The position numbers and the translations under genes are program-made. Below are positions 55,591 to 64,000 of a stretch of DNA of 64,000 nucleotides, piece by piece; positions within the stretch are counted from its first letter, which is position 1; each line of letters opens with the position of its first letter. This stretch comes from Curtobacterium sp. VKM Ac-2922 (GTDB lineage: Bacteria; Actinomycetota; Actinomycetes; Actinomycetales; Microbacteriaceae). The stretch spans positions 127,436 through 191,435 of the forward strand of contig NZ_JALGRO010000004.1 in NCBI RefSeq assembly GCF_022815645.1. The letters are read 5' to 3'. The notes under the pieces were generated by a model. It did no database searches. It worked only from the letters and a program-made list of their open reading frames with translations, and was not told the DNA's origin.

Positions 55591-56562
55591 ATGAGCATGT
55601 CCCCCGAGCAGGCCACCTGGTTCGCCGACGTCGCCGGCCGCATCGTGACCAACGTCGAGCAGGTGCTCCTCGGGAAGACCTTCGTGATCCGTCTGGCGGT
55701 CACGTCGATGCTGAGCGAGGGGCACCTGCTGCTCGAGGACGTCCCCGGTACGGGCAAGACGAGCATGGCGCGGGCGCTCGCCCAGAGCGTGCAGGGCTCG
55801 ACCAACCGCATCCAGTTCACGCCCGACCTGCTGCCCGGCGACATCACCGGCATCAGTGTCTACGACCAGCGCAACCAGGAGTTCGAGTTCCACCGCGGTC
55901 CGGTGTTCGCGAACATCGTGCTGGCGGACGAGATCAACCGCGCGAGCCCGAAGACGCAGTCGGCCCTGCTCGAGGCCATGGAGGAGTCCGCGATCACCGT
56001 CGACGGCGTCAACCACCGTCTGGCGGCGCCGTTCATGGTCATCGCGACGCAGAACCCGATCGAGCAGGCCGGCACCTACCGCCTGCCCGAGGCGCAGCTG
56101 GACCGCTTCCTCATGAAGACCTCGATCGGCTACCCGGACCACGCCGCGACGGTGAAGATCCTCGAGACCTCGTCAGCTCCGTCGTCGTCCGTGCCCCTGG
56201 CGAGCGTCGTCCCCGCGGCCACGATCACCGAGATGGCCGCCCTGGCCCGGACGGTGCACGTCGACCCGACGATCGCCGACTACGTGGCCCGGCTCGTCGA
56301 CGCGACGCGGTCGGCCAACGAGGTCCGCCTGGGCGTCAGCGTGCGCGGCGCGATGGGGCTCATGCGCGCCAGCCGGGTCTTCGCAGCGCTGAGCGGCCGC
56401 CACTACGTGACACCGGACGACGTCAAGGCCCTGGCCGAGCCGGTCCTGGCGCACCGCATGGTGCTCGACGCCGAAGCCGAGTTCGACGGGGTCTCCACCT
56501 CGAGCGTGGTGTCGCAGCTCCTGGTCGAGACCCCGCCGCCAGCCGACCGGGTCGCGCCGTGA
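55591..56562 (+). CDS. MoxR family AAA+ ATPase
   Basis: 323 residues. AAA+ chaperone-like ATPase: Walker A EDVPGTGKTSMA (about 47-58), Walker B VLADEINRASPKTQ with Asp-Glu, sensor 1 ATQNPIE, then the lid with the GxSxRG sensor 2 region (VSVRGAMGLMRASR). MoxR proteins activate client proteins, usually through a partner with a von Willebrand or DUF58 domain, which is the next gene. ATG with GAGGAG upstream; an in-frame start further upstream lies in the giant gene and is not used. Stop overlaps the DUF58 gene. Confidence 0.95.
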   Translation: MSMSPEQATWFADVAGRIVTNVEQVLLGKTFVIRLAVTSMLSEGHLLLEDVPGTGKTSMARALAQSVQGSTNRIQFTPDLLPGDITGISVYDQRNQEFEFHRGPVFANIVLADEINRASPKTQSALLEAMEESAITVDGVNHRLAAPFMVIATQNPIEQAGTYRLPEAQLDRFLMKTSIGYPDHAATVKILETSSAPSSSVPLASVVPAATITEMAALARTVHVDPTIADYVARLVDATRSANEVRLGVSVRGAMGLMRASRVFAALSGRHYVTPDDVKALAEPVLAHRMVLDAEAEFDGVSTSSVVSQLLVETPPPADRVAP

Positions 56563-57971
56563 CCGACCGGCGACCGGTCTCCACGCGTTCGCGCCGTCCC
56601 TCGTCGACGCGGTCGCGTCGGTCGAGCACCGCGTACGAGCGCACCGGGACGGTCGCCGGCCTGACGAACGTGCGGAGCCGCCTGGTGGGGGACCGGGACG
56701 GGGTCGCGGCCGACGCGGTCGTCGGCATCGTGCGCCTGTGGCGGACGGCCTGGAGGACCGTGGCACGTGCCTGGGACGAGGTCTCGTCCGTGGTCACCGG
56801 CCTGGGCTGGACGGTGACCGCGCTCACGCTGGTCGCGTTGGTGCTCGGGTACCGCTTCGGCCTGCGCGAGGTCGTGGTCGTCGGGTTCGCGGGCGTCCTG
56901 CTCGTCGTCGTCGCCGCGATCGCCCTGGTCGGGCACTCGCGTCTGCTGATCCGGATGAGCCCTCCTGCCCGACGTGTCGCGGTCGGTGACGAGGCCGGCG
57001 TCACGGTGACCGCCGAGAACCCCACGCGCCTGCCGTCGGTGCCGATCACGGTCGAGGTCCCGATCGGCTCCGGCCTGGTCGACGTGGCGATCCCGACGAT
57101 CGCGCCGCGGGGCACGTTCGAACGTGCGGTGCCCGTCCCCACGCTCCGGCGCGGAGTGCTGGACGTGGGCCCGGTGACGGGCATCCGCGCCGACCCGGTC
57201 GGCCTGGTCCGCCGGGAACTCGTCTGGACCGCCCGCGAACAGGTGATCGTGCACCCGCGGACGGTCGCGATCCCCTCGACGAGCACCGGCTTGGTGCGCG
57301 ACCTCGAAGGCCAGGCGACGACGGACCTGTCGCCAGCAGACATCTCGTTCCACGCGATCCGTGAGTACATGCCCGGAGACGACCCGCGGAACGTGCACTG
57401 GAAGTCGACGGCGAAGACCGGGGCACTCATGGTGCGCCAGTTCGAGGACACCCGTCGCTCGCACCTGGTGGTGGCGCTGGGGTTGGCCCGCACGGAGTTC
57501 GCCGACGACGACGAGTTCGAGCTCGCCGTCAGTGCGGCGGCGTCGCTCGGCGCGCGGGCGATCCGCGACGGCCGCGAGGTCACGGTCGTCGTGTCCGAGC
57601 GGACCCCGGAGTTCGCCAAGCGCCCGGTCTACGCGGTGCACCGGCTGCCGACCGTCACCCCGACCCGCCTGCTCGACGACTTCGCGTCCGTCGCCCTGGC
57701 GGACGCCTGCCTGCCCGTGGCCGAGGTCGCCCGGATCGTGGGCACCGACACCGCCGGCATCTCCGTCGCGTTCCTGGTCGTCGGGTCGACGGTCGAGCTG
57801 CCCGCGCTCCGCCTGGCCGCGACACGGTTCCCGATCGGGGTCGAGGTCGTCGCGGTCATCTGCGAACCCGAGTCCGTCCCGCGCTTCGTCCGGGTACCCG
57901 GCCTGACGGTGATGACGATCGGGTACCTCGACGACCTGAGGATCGCGCTGCACCGATCGGCGGCCGCGTGA
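56559..57971 (+). CDS. DUF58 domain membrane protein
   Basis: 470 residues. Basic, Arg/Ser-rich cytoplasmic start (about 1-60), two transmembrane helices (about 85-130), and a large domain with the DUF58 signature DISFHAIREYMPGDDPRNVHW, which is the usual SxYxPGDDxRxIDW type, followed by a von-Willebrand-like fold. DUF58 proteins form units with MoxR ATPases and transglutaminase-fold proteins. Coupled by GTGA overlaps at both ends, so MoxR, DUF58 and the transglutaminase-like protein are made together. Confidence 0.92.
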   Translation: MTDRRPVSTRSRRPSSTRSRRSSTAYERTGTVAGLTNVRSRLVGDRDGVAADAVVGIVRLWRTAWRTVARAWDEVSSVVTGLGWTVTALTLVALVLGYRFGLREVVVVGFAGVLLVVVAAIALVGHSRLLIRMSPPARRVAVGDEAGVTVTAENPTRLPSVPITVEVPIGSGLVDVAIPTIAPRGTFERAVPVPTLRRGVLDVGPVTGIRADPVGLVRRELVWTAREQVIVHPRTVAIPSTSTGLVRDLEGQATTDLSPADISFHAIREYMPGDDPRNVHWKSTAKTGALMVRQFEDTRRSHLVVALGLARTEFADDDEFELAVSAAASLGARAIRDGREVTVVVSERTPEFAKRPVYAVHRLPTVTPTRLLDDFASVALADACLPVAEVARIVGTDTAGISVAFLVVGSTVELPALRLAATRFPIGVEVVAVICEPESVPRFVRVPGLTVMTIGYLDDLRIALHRSAAA

Positions 57972-60445
57972 GCGCCCCGCCCGTCGCACCCCCGCGCCCG
58001 CGGCGGGACACCCGCCGGCAGGCGCGCCGTGACGCTCGCCGGGTCTCTCCCGTCCGACTCGTCGGTGGCACCGTCGTCGTCTGGGTCCTGCTCGCGATCG
58101 CCAGTGTCGCGTGGTGGCCGGTCTACCGCGACCAGGGGATGATCGTCGCCGCGGTCACGGCCGTCGTCGCGGGCACCGCCATCGCCCTCGTCGGCGCCGT
58201 GTACCGGCTCCCGACCGCCGCGGTCGCCGTGGCCACGATCGCGGCCTTCGTGGTGACCGGTGTGCCCGCCGCCGTGCCGAGCGAGGCCGCCGGCCTGCTG
58301 CCCACCGGGCAGGGGCTGCTGGACCTGTTCTCCGGCGTGGCCCTGGGCTGGAAGCGCCTGGTCACCATCAGTCTGCCGGTCGGCACCTACGAGGCGTTGC
58401 TGGTGCCGTTCTTCCTGACGCTCCTGGTGGCCACGGTCACCGGTGTCAGCTGCGCGACCAGGGCCTCCCGGCAGGAACTCGCGAGCATCCCGGCTCTGGT
58501 CCTGTTCGCGGCCGGTGTGGTGGTCGGATCGACGCGGCTCGAGACGTCCATCGCCGTCGCGGTGGCCCTGACCGGGGTCGCACTCGTGTGGGCGCTGACC
58601 GTCCGGCACGTCCGGCGGGCGGCCGCGGTCGCGCGCACCATCGGTGCGCCCGTGGCCGTGCGCCGCTCGGTCCTGCGGCCGGCGCTCGTGGGCACCGGGA
58701 CCATCCTGGCGGCCGCCGTCGTCGCCACGGGCCTGGGACTCGTCGCCCCGCCCACGACGGCCCGCACGGTCGCACGGACCGACGTCGTGAAGCCGTTCGA
58801 CCCTCGCGACTACGTCAGCCCGCTCAGCGGCTTCCGCGCCTACGAGGAGTCGACCGAGGCCGACGCGGCGCAGCTGCAGGTGACGGGCCTGCCGCGCAAC
58901 GGGTTCGTGCGGATCGCGACCCTGGACACGTACGACGGCGTGACCTACCGGGTCGGCGGGACGGACGGCTCCTCGCCCTCGGGCACGTTCGAGCGCGTCC
59001 CGACCTCGGTGGACGTGCGCAACGTCACGGGACGGTCGATCGACGTCGGCGTGCGCATCGACGGGTACCGCGGGGTGTGGCTGCCCACGGTGGGCGACCT
59101 CGAGCAGGTCGACTTCCGGGGGAGCGCTGCCGATCGCACCCGTGGCGCCTTCTTCTACAACGCCTCGACCGCCACGGGCGCCGTGGTCGGAGGTGTGCAG
59201 GACGGCACACGGTACGACCTGCGCGCGGTCGTCCCGGACCAGCCGACCGACGAACAGCTCGCTGCAGCACGGCCGGGGGACGCCACGGTCCCGACGGCGA
59301 CCAACGTGCCGGACGCCGTCCGTGACACCGTCGAGTCGACCGCCGGCGACGTGCAGTCGGACGGTGCGAAGCTCGTGGCCGTCATCAAGGCCCTCAAACG
59401 GAACGGGTACGTCAGCCACGGAGTCGGGGACGACCGGGTCAGCCGGTCCGGCCACGGCGCCGACCGCATCCAGGAGCTGCTGACGTCGCCGCTCATGCTC
59501 GGCGACCAAGAGCAGTACGCCGTGGCCGCCGCGCTGATGTCCGAGGAGATCGGGTTCCCGACGCGGGTCGTGATGGGCTTCGCGGCCGGCGGCGACTCGG
59601 GGACCGGCAGCACCACTGCCGGCGGGTCGGGGACCACCACGTTCCGCGGATCGGACGTCACTGCCCGGATCGAGGTCGACACGGCGCAGTGGGGCTGGGT
59701 GACGGTCAACCCCAACCCGACGGTGCGGACGATCCCCGACGAGCAGCAGCAGACCCCGAAGCCGGTCACACGGCCTCAGACGGTCGTGCCGCCGCCCCCC
59801 GCCGAACAGCAGGACCAGGACACCCAGGCACCACCGCAGAGCGACCGGAACACCCCGGACCAGCCGCCGCTCTGGCTGCAGGTCCTGCTCGCAGCGCTGC
59901 CGTGGATCCTCGGCACACTGGGGTTCGTCGCGCTCGTGCTCCTGCCGTTCGGCGTGATCGTGGCGATCAAGGCGGTCCGTCGTCGCCGACGTCGCCGGGC
60001 CACGACCGCCAGGGGACGGATCATCGGCGCGTGGGACGAGTACCGCGACGCCCTGCTGGACCGCGGACAGGACGTCCCGGTCACCGCCACCCGGCGCGAG
60101 GTCGCCGTGGGAGCCCCCGGCGACCGGGGGAGCGGCCTGGCGGCGCTGGCGGACCGCGCGGTCTTCGGGCCGAGCGACGCCGACGACCACGCCGCTGACC
60201 GGATGTGGGACGCGACCGAGTCCGCGATCGCGCACCTCGGTGCCGGACGCACTCGGCGCGAGCGCTGGCGGACGGCGGTGTCGACGCGGTCCCTGCGGAG
60301 TCCGGTCCACGTCGCGCGCCTGCACCGGGCGCTCGACCGCCGAGCCGCGCGGGTGTCAGCCGGACTCGGAGCGGACGGTGGCTACGATGTTGCAAGGCCC
60401 GCCGAGCGACGCAGCGGGTCGGATGAGGACAGAGGCAACCAGTGA
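57968..60445 (+). CDS. TgpA-type transglutaminase-fold membrane protein, catalytic triad lost
   Basis: 825 residues. Six or so N-terminal transmembrane helices (about 35-265), an extracytoplasmic region with the transglutaminase core (about 450-590), a Pro/Gln-rich linker, a final helix (about 637-660) and a basic cytoplasmic tail of about 160 residues. The core is easy to align (ADRIQELL, GFPTRVVMGF, WGWVTVNPNP), but the catalytic Cys is Gln514 (GDQEQ for GDCEQ), the His is Thr565 (VTARIEV for AHAWVEV) and the Asp is Asn581. It should be inactive and may bind substrate or hold the complex. GTGA overlaps both neighbours. Confidence 0.9.
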   Translation: MSAPPVAPPRPRRDTRRQARRDARRVSPVRLVGGTVVVWVLLAIASVAWWPVYRDQGMIVAAVTAVVAGTAIALVGAVYRLPTAAVAVATIAAFVVTGVPAAVPSEAAGLLPTGQGLLDLFSGVALGWKRLVTISLPVGTYEALLVPFFLTLLVATVTGVSCATRASRQELASIPALVLFAAGVVVGSTRLETSIAVAVALTGVALVWALTVRHVRRAAAVARTIGAPVAVRRSVLRPALVGTGTILAAAVVATGLGLVAPPTTARTVARTDVVKPFDPRDYVSPLSGFRAYEESTEADAAQLQVTGLPRNGFVRIATLDTYDGVTYRVGGTDGSSPSGTFERVPTSVDVRNVTGRSIDVGVRIDGYRGVWLPTVGDLEQVDFRGSAADRTRGAFFYNASTATGAVVGGVQDGTRYDLRAVVPDQPTDEQLAAARPGDATVPTATNVPDAVRDTVESTAGDVQSDGAKLVAVIKALKRNGYVSHGVGDDRVSRSGHGADRIQELLTSPLMLGDQEQYAVAAALMSEEIGFPTRVVMGFAAGGDSGTGSTTAGGSGTTTFRGSDVTARIEVDTAQWGWVTVNPNPTVRTIPDEQQQTPKPVTRPQTVVPPPPAEQQDQDTQAPPQSDRNTPDQPPLWLQVLLAALPWILGTLGFVALVLLPFGVIVAIKAVRRRRRRRATTARGRIIGAWDEYRDALLDRGQDVPVTATRREVAVGAPGDRGSGLAALADRAVFGPSDADDHAADRMWDATESAIAHLGAGRTRRERWRTAVSTRSLRSPVHVARLHRALDRRAARVSAGLGADGGYDVARPAERRSGSDEDRGNQ

Positions 60446-62247
60446 TCAGATGCGAACACTGCGGATCGGTGCTGCCCGACGGAGCGATCTTCTGTGGTGA
60501 GTGCGGTCGAGCCGTGAACACCGCTGCCAGCCGACGGGCCGTCGCTCCCGAGCAGGCCGACCGTGCGACCCCGCCGCCACTCCAGCAGCCCGACCAGCAC
60601 GGACGACGTCAGGACCCCGCGGCCGAAGCCTGGTTGCCGGAGTCCACGCTCGACCCGGCGACGCGCGCCTGGCTCACCGGTGAGGACCGCCGCCGCTCCG
60701 AGCCCGTCGCACCCGTGCCGGTGCAGACCCCGGACACGTTCGCGCCCCGGTCGGCCCCCACGCACGTGCACGGTGCCGGCAGCGGGCTCGGTGAGTGGAC
60801 CGGCGCCGGCGAACCACCCAGGACGGACCGGTCGGGTGCGCAGCAAGGGCACGAGCCGACCCTCGATCCCGACGCGTTCCCCGCGGAGCCCCTGCAGCCC
60901 GAGGACGACCCCGAGGTCACCCGTCTGGCACCACGGACCGGGGCCCCGGCACCCGACGTGGTCGCCCCGCCGGCCGTCGCTGCCGAGCCGTCGGCGCCGT
61001 TCTGGGCCGCACCGCAGGACCCGACGCCGGCGCCGAGCGCTCCGTCGTGGTGGATCGGCCGTCCCGGCGATGACGCCCCGACGACGACCGATGCTCACTC
61101 CGGCGACGGCGACGGTGCTGGTCCGGTCGAGGGTGCATCGGCACCGCCCGCAGGACCGTCGATCCCGGCGTCGCCCGGGAACGGAGCTCCGCCGGCACCG
61201 GACGCGGGTCCGCAGGACGCCAGCGCACCCGTCGATGACGTCCCGGTCGATGCCGACCCCGTCGCGGAAACACCGCGCGCCGGCGACACCGCGGTGGTCG
61301 AACCACTCGTCGAGCGCCGTGCGCCGCGCCCCACGCCCCTGGTCCAGCCCGCGACCCACCCCACGACGTGTCACGTCTGCGGCCACCACCTCGAGCCCGA
61401 CGACATCTTCTGCAACGAGTGCGGCGCGGTCCGGCCAGCGGTGACCGCGGCGTTCACCGGACCGGTCGTGCCGCTGCCGCTCGCGCGGCCGGACTGGGCA
61501 GCGACGGCCGCATCGACCGCCGACGACGCGGTGCTCGACGAGCCGAACTCCGACGAAGCGGTCGAGCCCGACGACGAGGTGTCCGAGCCCGGTGTCGCCG
61601 GCCGTCCTGACGTCGACCAGCTGCGCGTGCCTCCGATGCCGACGTCACCCGCGCCCTCGTCCACCGACCCGCTCGACGACGAGCCCGCGGCCTGGGCTCC
61701 GACGGCGGCGCCGCTGCCGCCAGTGCCGGGCATGCCCGGTCCGGCCCTCCCGACGCGTTCCGCTGACGCGTACCCGTCGAGTTCCGACGCGGACGAGGCC
61801 GCACAGCTCGACGAAGACGAAGTCGAAGACGCGGACGAAGTCGAAGGCGAAGACGCGGATGTGGACGCAGACGCGGACGAGGACGTCGACCAGACCCGGA
61901 TCGTCACGAAGACCCCGGCCCGGGCCCCCTTCATGCTGCACTTCAGCACCGGCGAGCGGATCGGTGTGCACGGCACCGGGCTGCTCGGCCGACTGCCGCG
62001 CGCCGAGCCCGGCGAACGGTTCGACGACCTGCTGACGATCCACGACCCCGGCAAGTCGGTGTCCAAGACCCACCTGGAGATCGGTCGGGACGGGAACGAC
62101 CTGTGGGTGTCCGACCGGTTCTCCGGGAACGGCTCGGTCATCCGCCACATCGACGGCTCGATCCGTCGGTGCGAACCCGGACGCCGCTACCGCGTCGAAC
62201 GCGGCGCGCGGGTGGACATCGGCGAGCAGTTCTTCCTCGTGCAGTAG
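60442..62247 (+). CDS. Zinc-ribbon and FHA domain protein
   Basis: 601 residues. Zinc ribbon 1 at the start (Cys4, Cys7, Cys18, Cys21; CEHCGSV and FCGECGR), then about 270 residues of Pro/Ala/Asp-rich sequence that should be disordered, zinc ribbon 2 (TCHVCGHHL and FCNECGA), another disordered acidic part with an Asp/Glu run (about 450-480), and a C-terminal FHA domain (about 500-601) with LLGRLPRAEPGE, VSKTHLEIG and SGNGS where STNGT is usual. DQTRIVTK just before the FHA domain is a candidate phosphothreonine site. Phospho-dependent adaptor of the cluster by inference. GTG start overlaps the previous stop. Confidence 0.88.
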   Translation: MIRCEHCGSVLPDGAIFCGECGRAVNTAASRRAVAPEQADRATPPPLQQPDQHGRRQDPAAEAWLPESTLDPATRAWLTGEDRRRSEPVAPVPVQTPDTFAPRSAPTHVHGAGSGLGEWTGAGEPPRTDRSGAQQGHEPTLDPDAFPAEPLQPEDDPEVTRLAPRTGAPAPDVVAPPAVAAEPSAPFWAAPQDPTPAPSAPSWWIGRPGDDAPTTTDAHSGDGDGAGPVEGASAPPAGPSIPASPGNGAPPAPDAGPQDASAPVDDVPVDADPVAETPRAGDTAVVEPLVERRAPRPTPLVQPATHPTTCHVCGHHLEPDDIFCNECGAVRPAVTAAFTGPVVPLPLARPDWAATAASTADDAVLDEPNSDEAVEPDDEVSEPGVAGRPDVDQLRVPPMPTSPAPSSTDPLDDEPAAWAPTAAPLPPVPGMPGPALPTRSADAYPSSSDADEAAQLDEDEVEDADEVEGEDADVDADADEDVDQTRIVTKTPARAPFMLHFSTGERIGVHGTGLLGRLPRAEPGERFDDLLTIHDPGKSVSKTHLEIGRDGNDLWVSDRFSGNGSVIRHIDGSIRRCEPGRRYRVERGARVDIGEQFFLVQ

Positions 62248-62266
62248 GTCTTCCTCCACAGGCCGT

Positions 62267-62299
62267 CCGGCGTCCGCGGTCATCCACCGTGGACGCCGG
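62267..62299. terminator. Hairpin after the zinc-ribbon/FHA gene
   Basis: CCGGCGTCC (62267-62275) pairs with GGACGCCGG (62291-62299); inside, GGT and ACC can pair too. It lies 20 bases past the stop and before the last gene. Confidence 0.6.
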
Positions 62300-62339
62300 T
62301 GTCCTGCCCCGGGATGTGACGCTGCGCTGAGATCGTCCC

Positions 62340-63131
62340 GTGTCGACCCTGATCCTCCGCGTGGCCCTCGTCGTGGTCGCGGTCCTGCTCGCATTCGCGC
62401 CGAGCATCGTCGCGACCACGACCGGCGTGACCCGCACCGCGGGCGCTGCGCACGGCGGGGTGATCGCCTGCGCCGTCGTCCTCGGGCTCGTCGCCCTGGT
62501 CGTGCGGACCGACGACCAGGACCGGTCGCCACCGGTGGTCGACACCGTCGACCCGGTGCCGTGGTTCGACCCCGTCGACCCGGTGCCGTGGGTCGACCCC
62601 ATCGACGATCCGGACACGCCCAGCGAGCCCTGGGACCCATCGGACCGTGCCAGGGCCAGCGTGTCCAGCACGCCGTGGTCGGTCCCGGTCGGGCTCGAGC
62701 ACGACGGCACGCCGGTCACCCTCGACAGCACGACGGGCATCGTGGTGATCGGACACGGGGCCCTGGCCGTGGCGGTCTTCTCCGCGGTGGTGATCGCCGT
62801 GGCGCGGTGCGCCTCGGCCGCAGACGACGTCCGGACGGCCCTGGCGGACGACCTGCCCTCGCCGGACGACGGCCGAGTCCTGCCGGGTGCCGTCCGTCGT
62901 GCGGCGACCGGACTCGGCCCGGGCACGGCTGTGGCGGTGCTGCTCGACGACCGGGGGGTGCGGATCGGTTCCGTGGTCCTGGTGCCTGATCTGGGCTCCG
63001 TCCCGCGGCAGGCCGGCCCCACGCTCGACGTCACGCGGTACGGGTGTTCGGCACGGCCAGACCCCCGGTCAGCACGAGGACAGCGCATCGCGCCCGCGCT
63101 GCCCGCCCTCGAACGACCAGGCGCCACGTGA
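62340..63131 (+). CDS. Membrane protein of unknown function with VDPVPW repeat
   Basis: 263 residues. Two N-terminal hydrophobic segments (about 4-27 and 36-56), a polar acidic stretch with repeats of VDPVPWxDP (about 68-86), a further hydrophobic segment (about 127-152; TGIVVIGHGALAVAVFSAVVIAVA) and a soluble C-terminal part. The tryptophan repeat is unlike anything I recognise. It follows the FHA gene after a hairpin, and TGAGAT six bases before the GTG at 62340 may be a -10 box of a leaderless transcript, so it may be its own unit. Convergent with the asparaginase gene. Confidence 0.72.
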   Translation: MSTLILRVALVVVAVLLAFAPSIVATTTGVTRTAGAAHGGVIACAVVLGLVALVVRTDDQDRSPPVVDTVDPVPWFDPVDPVPWVDPIDDPDTPSEPWDPSDRARASVSSTPWSVPVGLEHDGTPVTLDSTTGIVVIGHGALAVAVFSAVVIAVARCASAADDVRTALADDLPSPDDGRVLPGAVRRAATGLGPGTAVAVLLDDRGVRIGSVVLVPDLGSVPRQAGPTLDVTRYGCSARPDPRSARGQRIAPALPALERPGAT

Positions 63132-63137
63132 CGCCTG

Positions 63138-63191
63138 CAGCGCCGGCGGCCCCCAACGGGCACACAGCGCCGGCGACCGCCAACGGGCCCA
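63138..63191. repeat. 27-bp tandem repeat, two copies
   Basis: CAGCGCCGGCGGCCCCCAAC-type units start at 63138 and 63165, differing at about three positions, between two convergent genes. Confidence 0.7.
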
Positions 63192-63217
63192 CACCGCCGG
63201 CCGAACCGTGGCGCCGC

Positions 63218-64000
63218 TCAGCGCAGCCCGGCCCCGATCCGTACGGCGCCGACGGGTACGCCCCCACCCAGCACCTTCTCGCCCGTGGCGTCCATGACGT
63301 CCGCCACCCCCTCGGCTGCGACGACGCCGTTCCGCTCCAGCAGCGTCAGCGCAGCGAGCGTGCCAGCTCGCAGGGCCCCGTCCAGCACCTTCACCACGAC
63401 GGCCGCTCCGCCCGGCATCGCCATCATCATGACGCCCTCGGCGCCGAGCTTGGCCACCAGACCGAGCCGCTCGATCGTGACGGTGTTCGCGCGTCCGACG
63501 CCGTCGATCGCCCACGGGTGCGCGAGCACGGCGTCCGTCAGCGCGGCGGTGTCAGCGTCACGACGCTGCACGACGGTGGCGATGCCGCGCGCCATGGCGC
63601 CGAAGGTCAAGGGGAACACCGGCGCCCCGCACCCGTCGATGCCGACCACGTCGACGGTCTCGCCGGTCAGGTCCTCGACCGTGGCACGCACGGCCTGCTG
63701 CATCGGGTGGTCGATCTCCAGGTACGTCGACTCGTCCCAGCCGTTCACCCGGCACGCGGCGAGCATGCCCGCGTGCTTGCCCGAGCAGTTCATGGTCAGG
63801 CGCCGTGGCCCGGTCATCCCCCGCGCTGTCGCGCGGTCGTACGGCATGTCCGGCGGGCACCCCAGGTCGTCCTCGACGTGGTCGTAGGCGTGCAGCATGT
63901 GCTCGACCACTGCCTGGTGCGAGGGCGTGCCCGCATGGCTCGCCGTCGTCAGGACCAGCTCTTCGGCCTGGAACACCGCGCCGCTGCGACGGATCGCCAG
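63218..64000 (-). CDS. Asparaginase (bacterial type II-like, PF06089), 5' end outside window
   Basis: Partial: 260 residues to the stop at 63218, open past the window end on the minus strand; the true start lies beyond 64000. Family marks: MNCSGKHAGMLAACRVNGW, IDGCGAPVFPLTFGAMARG and the late GVMMMAMPGGAAVVVKVLDG. This thermolabile-type asparaginase family hydrolyses asparagine to aspartate. An internal Met at 63976 is not the start, since codons before it continue in frame (LAIRRSGAV). Convergent with the last cluster gene; the 86-base gap holds a 27-bp repeat. Confidence 0.9.
   Translation of the reverse strand: MAIRRSGAVFQAEELVLTTASHAGTPSHQAVVEHMLHAYDHVEDDLGCPPDMPYDRATARGMTGPRRLTMNCSGKHAGMLAACRVNGWDESTYLEIDHPMQQAVRATVEDLTGETVDVVGIDGCGAPVFPLTFGAMARGIATVVQRRDADTAALTDAVLAHPWAIDGVGRANTVTIERLGLVAKLGAEGVMMMAMPGGAAVVVKVLDGALRAGTLAALTLLERNGVVAAEGVADVMDATGEKVLGGGVPVGAVRIGAGLR

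Noticed and set aside
50292-55853. A 1853-codon minus-strand frame opposite the giant Ig gene
   Set aside because: Shadow frame; Asp/Arg/Val/Gly-rich with no folds, and the plus strand has clear Ig and FN3 domains.

Overview
The window is high-G+C DNA (roughly 70 percent by eye) with dense coding, many GTG starts, frequent 4-base start/stop overlaps, sigma-A-type -10 boxes of the form TANNNT and several probable leaderless transcripts. Together with the gene orders argS-lysA-hom-thrC-thrB-rho-prfA-prmC-tsaC-wecA-atp, this points to an actinobacterial chromosome. Protein details fit Microbacteriaceae and are most like Curtobacterium (inference from recognition, not from a search). I see no prophage, insertion sequence, CRISPR array or replication origin.

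Region 1 (1-22,900) is accessory and mostly on the minus strand. It holds a complete peptide/nickel-type ABC importer (solute-binding lipoprotein, two permeases, two ATPases), an alpha/beta hydrolase, and a divergent iron pair (siderophore-interacting reductase and siderophore ATPase) behind a DtxR-like box. A gene-free stretch with a C-rich tract and palindromic repeats follows. Then come a small HExxH protein, a flavoprotein disulfide-reductase relative, a degenerate arginase-fold protein, a PspA/TPM-domain envelope pair, a small unknown protein, a phosphopantetheinyl transferase with a GNAT acetyltransferase, an M1 aminopeptidase, a 1309-residue Pls/PosA-type NRPS, a Gfo/Idh/MocA oxidoreductase, tRNA-Arg(CCG) and a lipoprotein.

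Region 2 (22,898-46,029) is conserved core on the plus strand: arginyl-tRNA synthetase, an LmeA-like envelope protein, lysine and threonine synthesis (lysA, hom, thrC, thrB), Rho with a very long disordered N-terminal part, release factor 1 and its methylase, tsaC, the lipid-linked glycan initiator wecA, and the F1Fo ATP synthase operon atpI-like-BEFHAGDC followed by yaaA. The order is that of mycobacteria and other actinobacteria except for three differences: no rpmE after rho, an antisense HAD phosphatase between prmC and tsaC, and the lmeA-like gene between argS and lysA. Three genes here (atpB, yaaA, prmC) have no well-placed ATG, GTG or TTG and seem to use CTG or ATC.

Region 3 (46,125-63,131) is a signalling and envelope cluster: unknown membrane protein, FHA protein, PP2C phosphatase, Ser/Thr kinase with an extracellular domain, a 1933-residue Ig-like/FN3 surface protein, MoxR AAA ATPase, DUF58 protein, a TgpA-type transglutaminase-fold protein, a zinc-ribbon/FHA protein and a final membrane protein. 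The order recalls the kinase-FN3-AAA-DUF58-transglutaminase (PFNA) cluster of bifidobacteria. Here the transglutaminase has lost all three catalytic residues, and a short D-x-T-V-x-R-like motif recurs in cluster proteins as a possible phospho-acceptor. The window ends inside an asparaginase gene.
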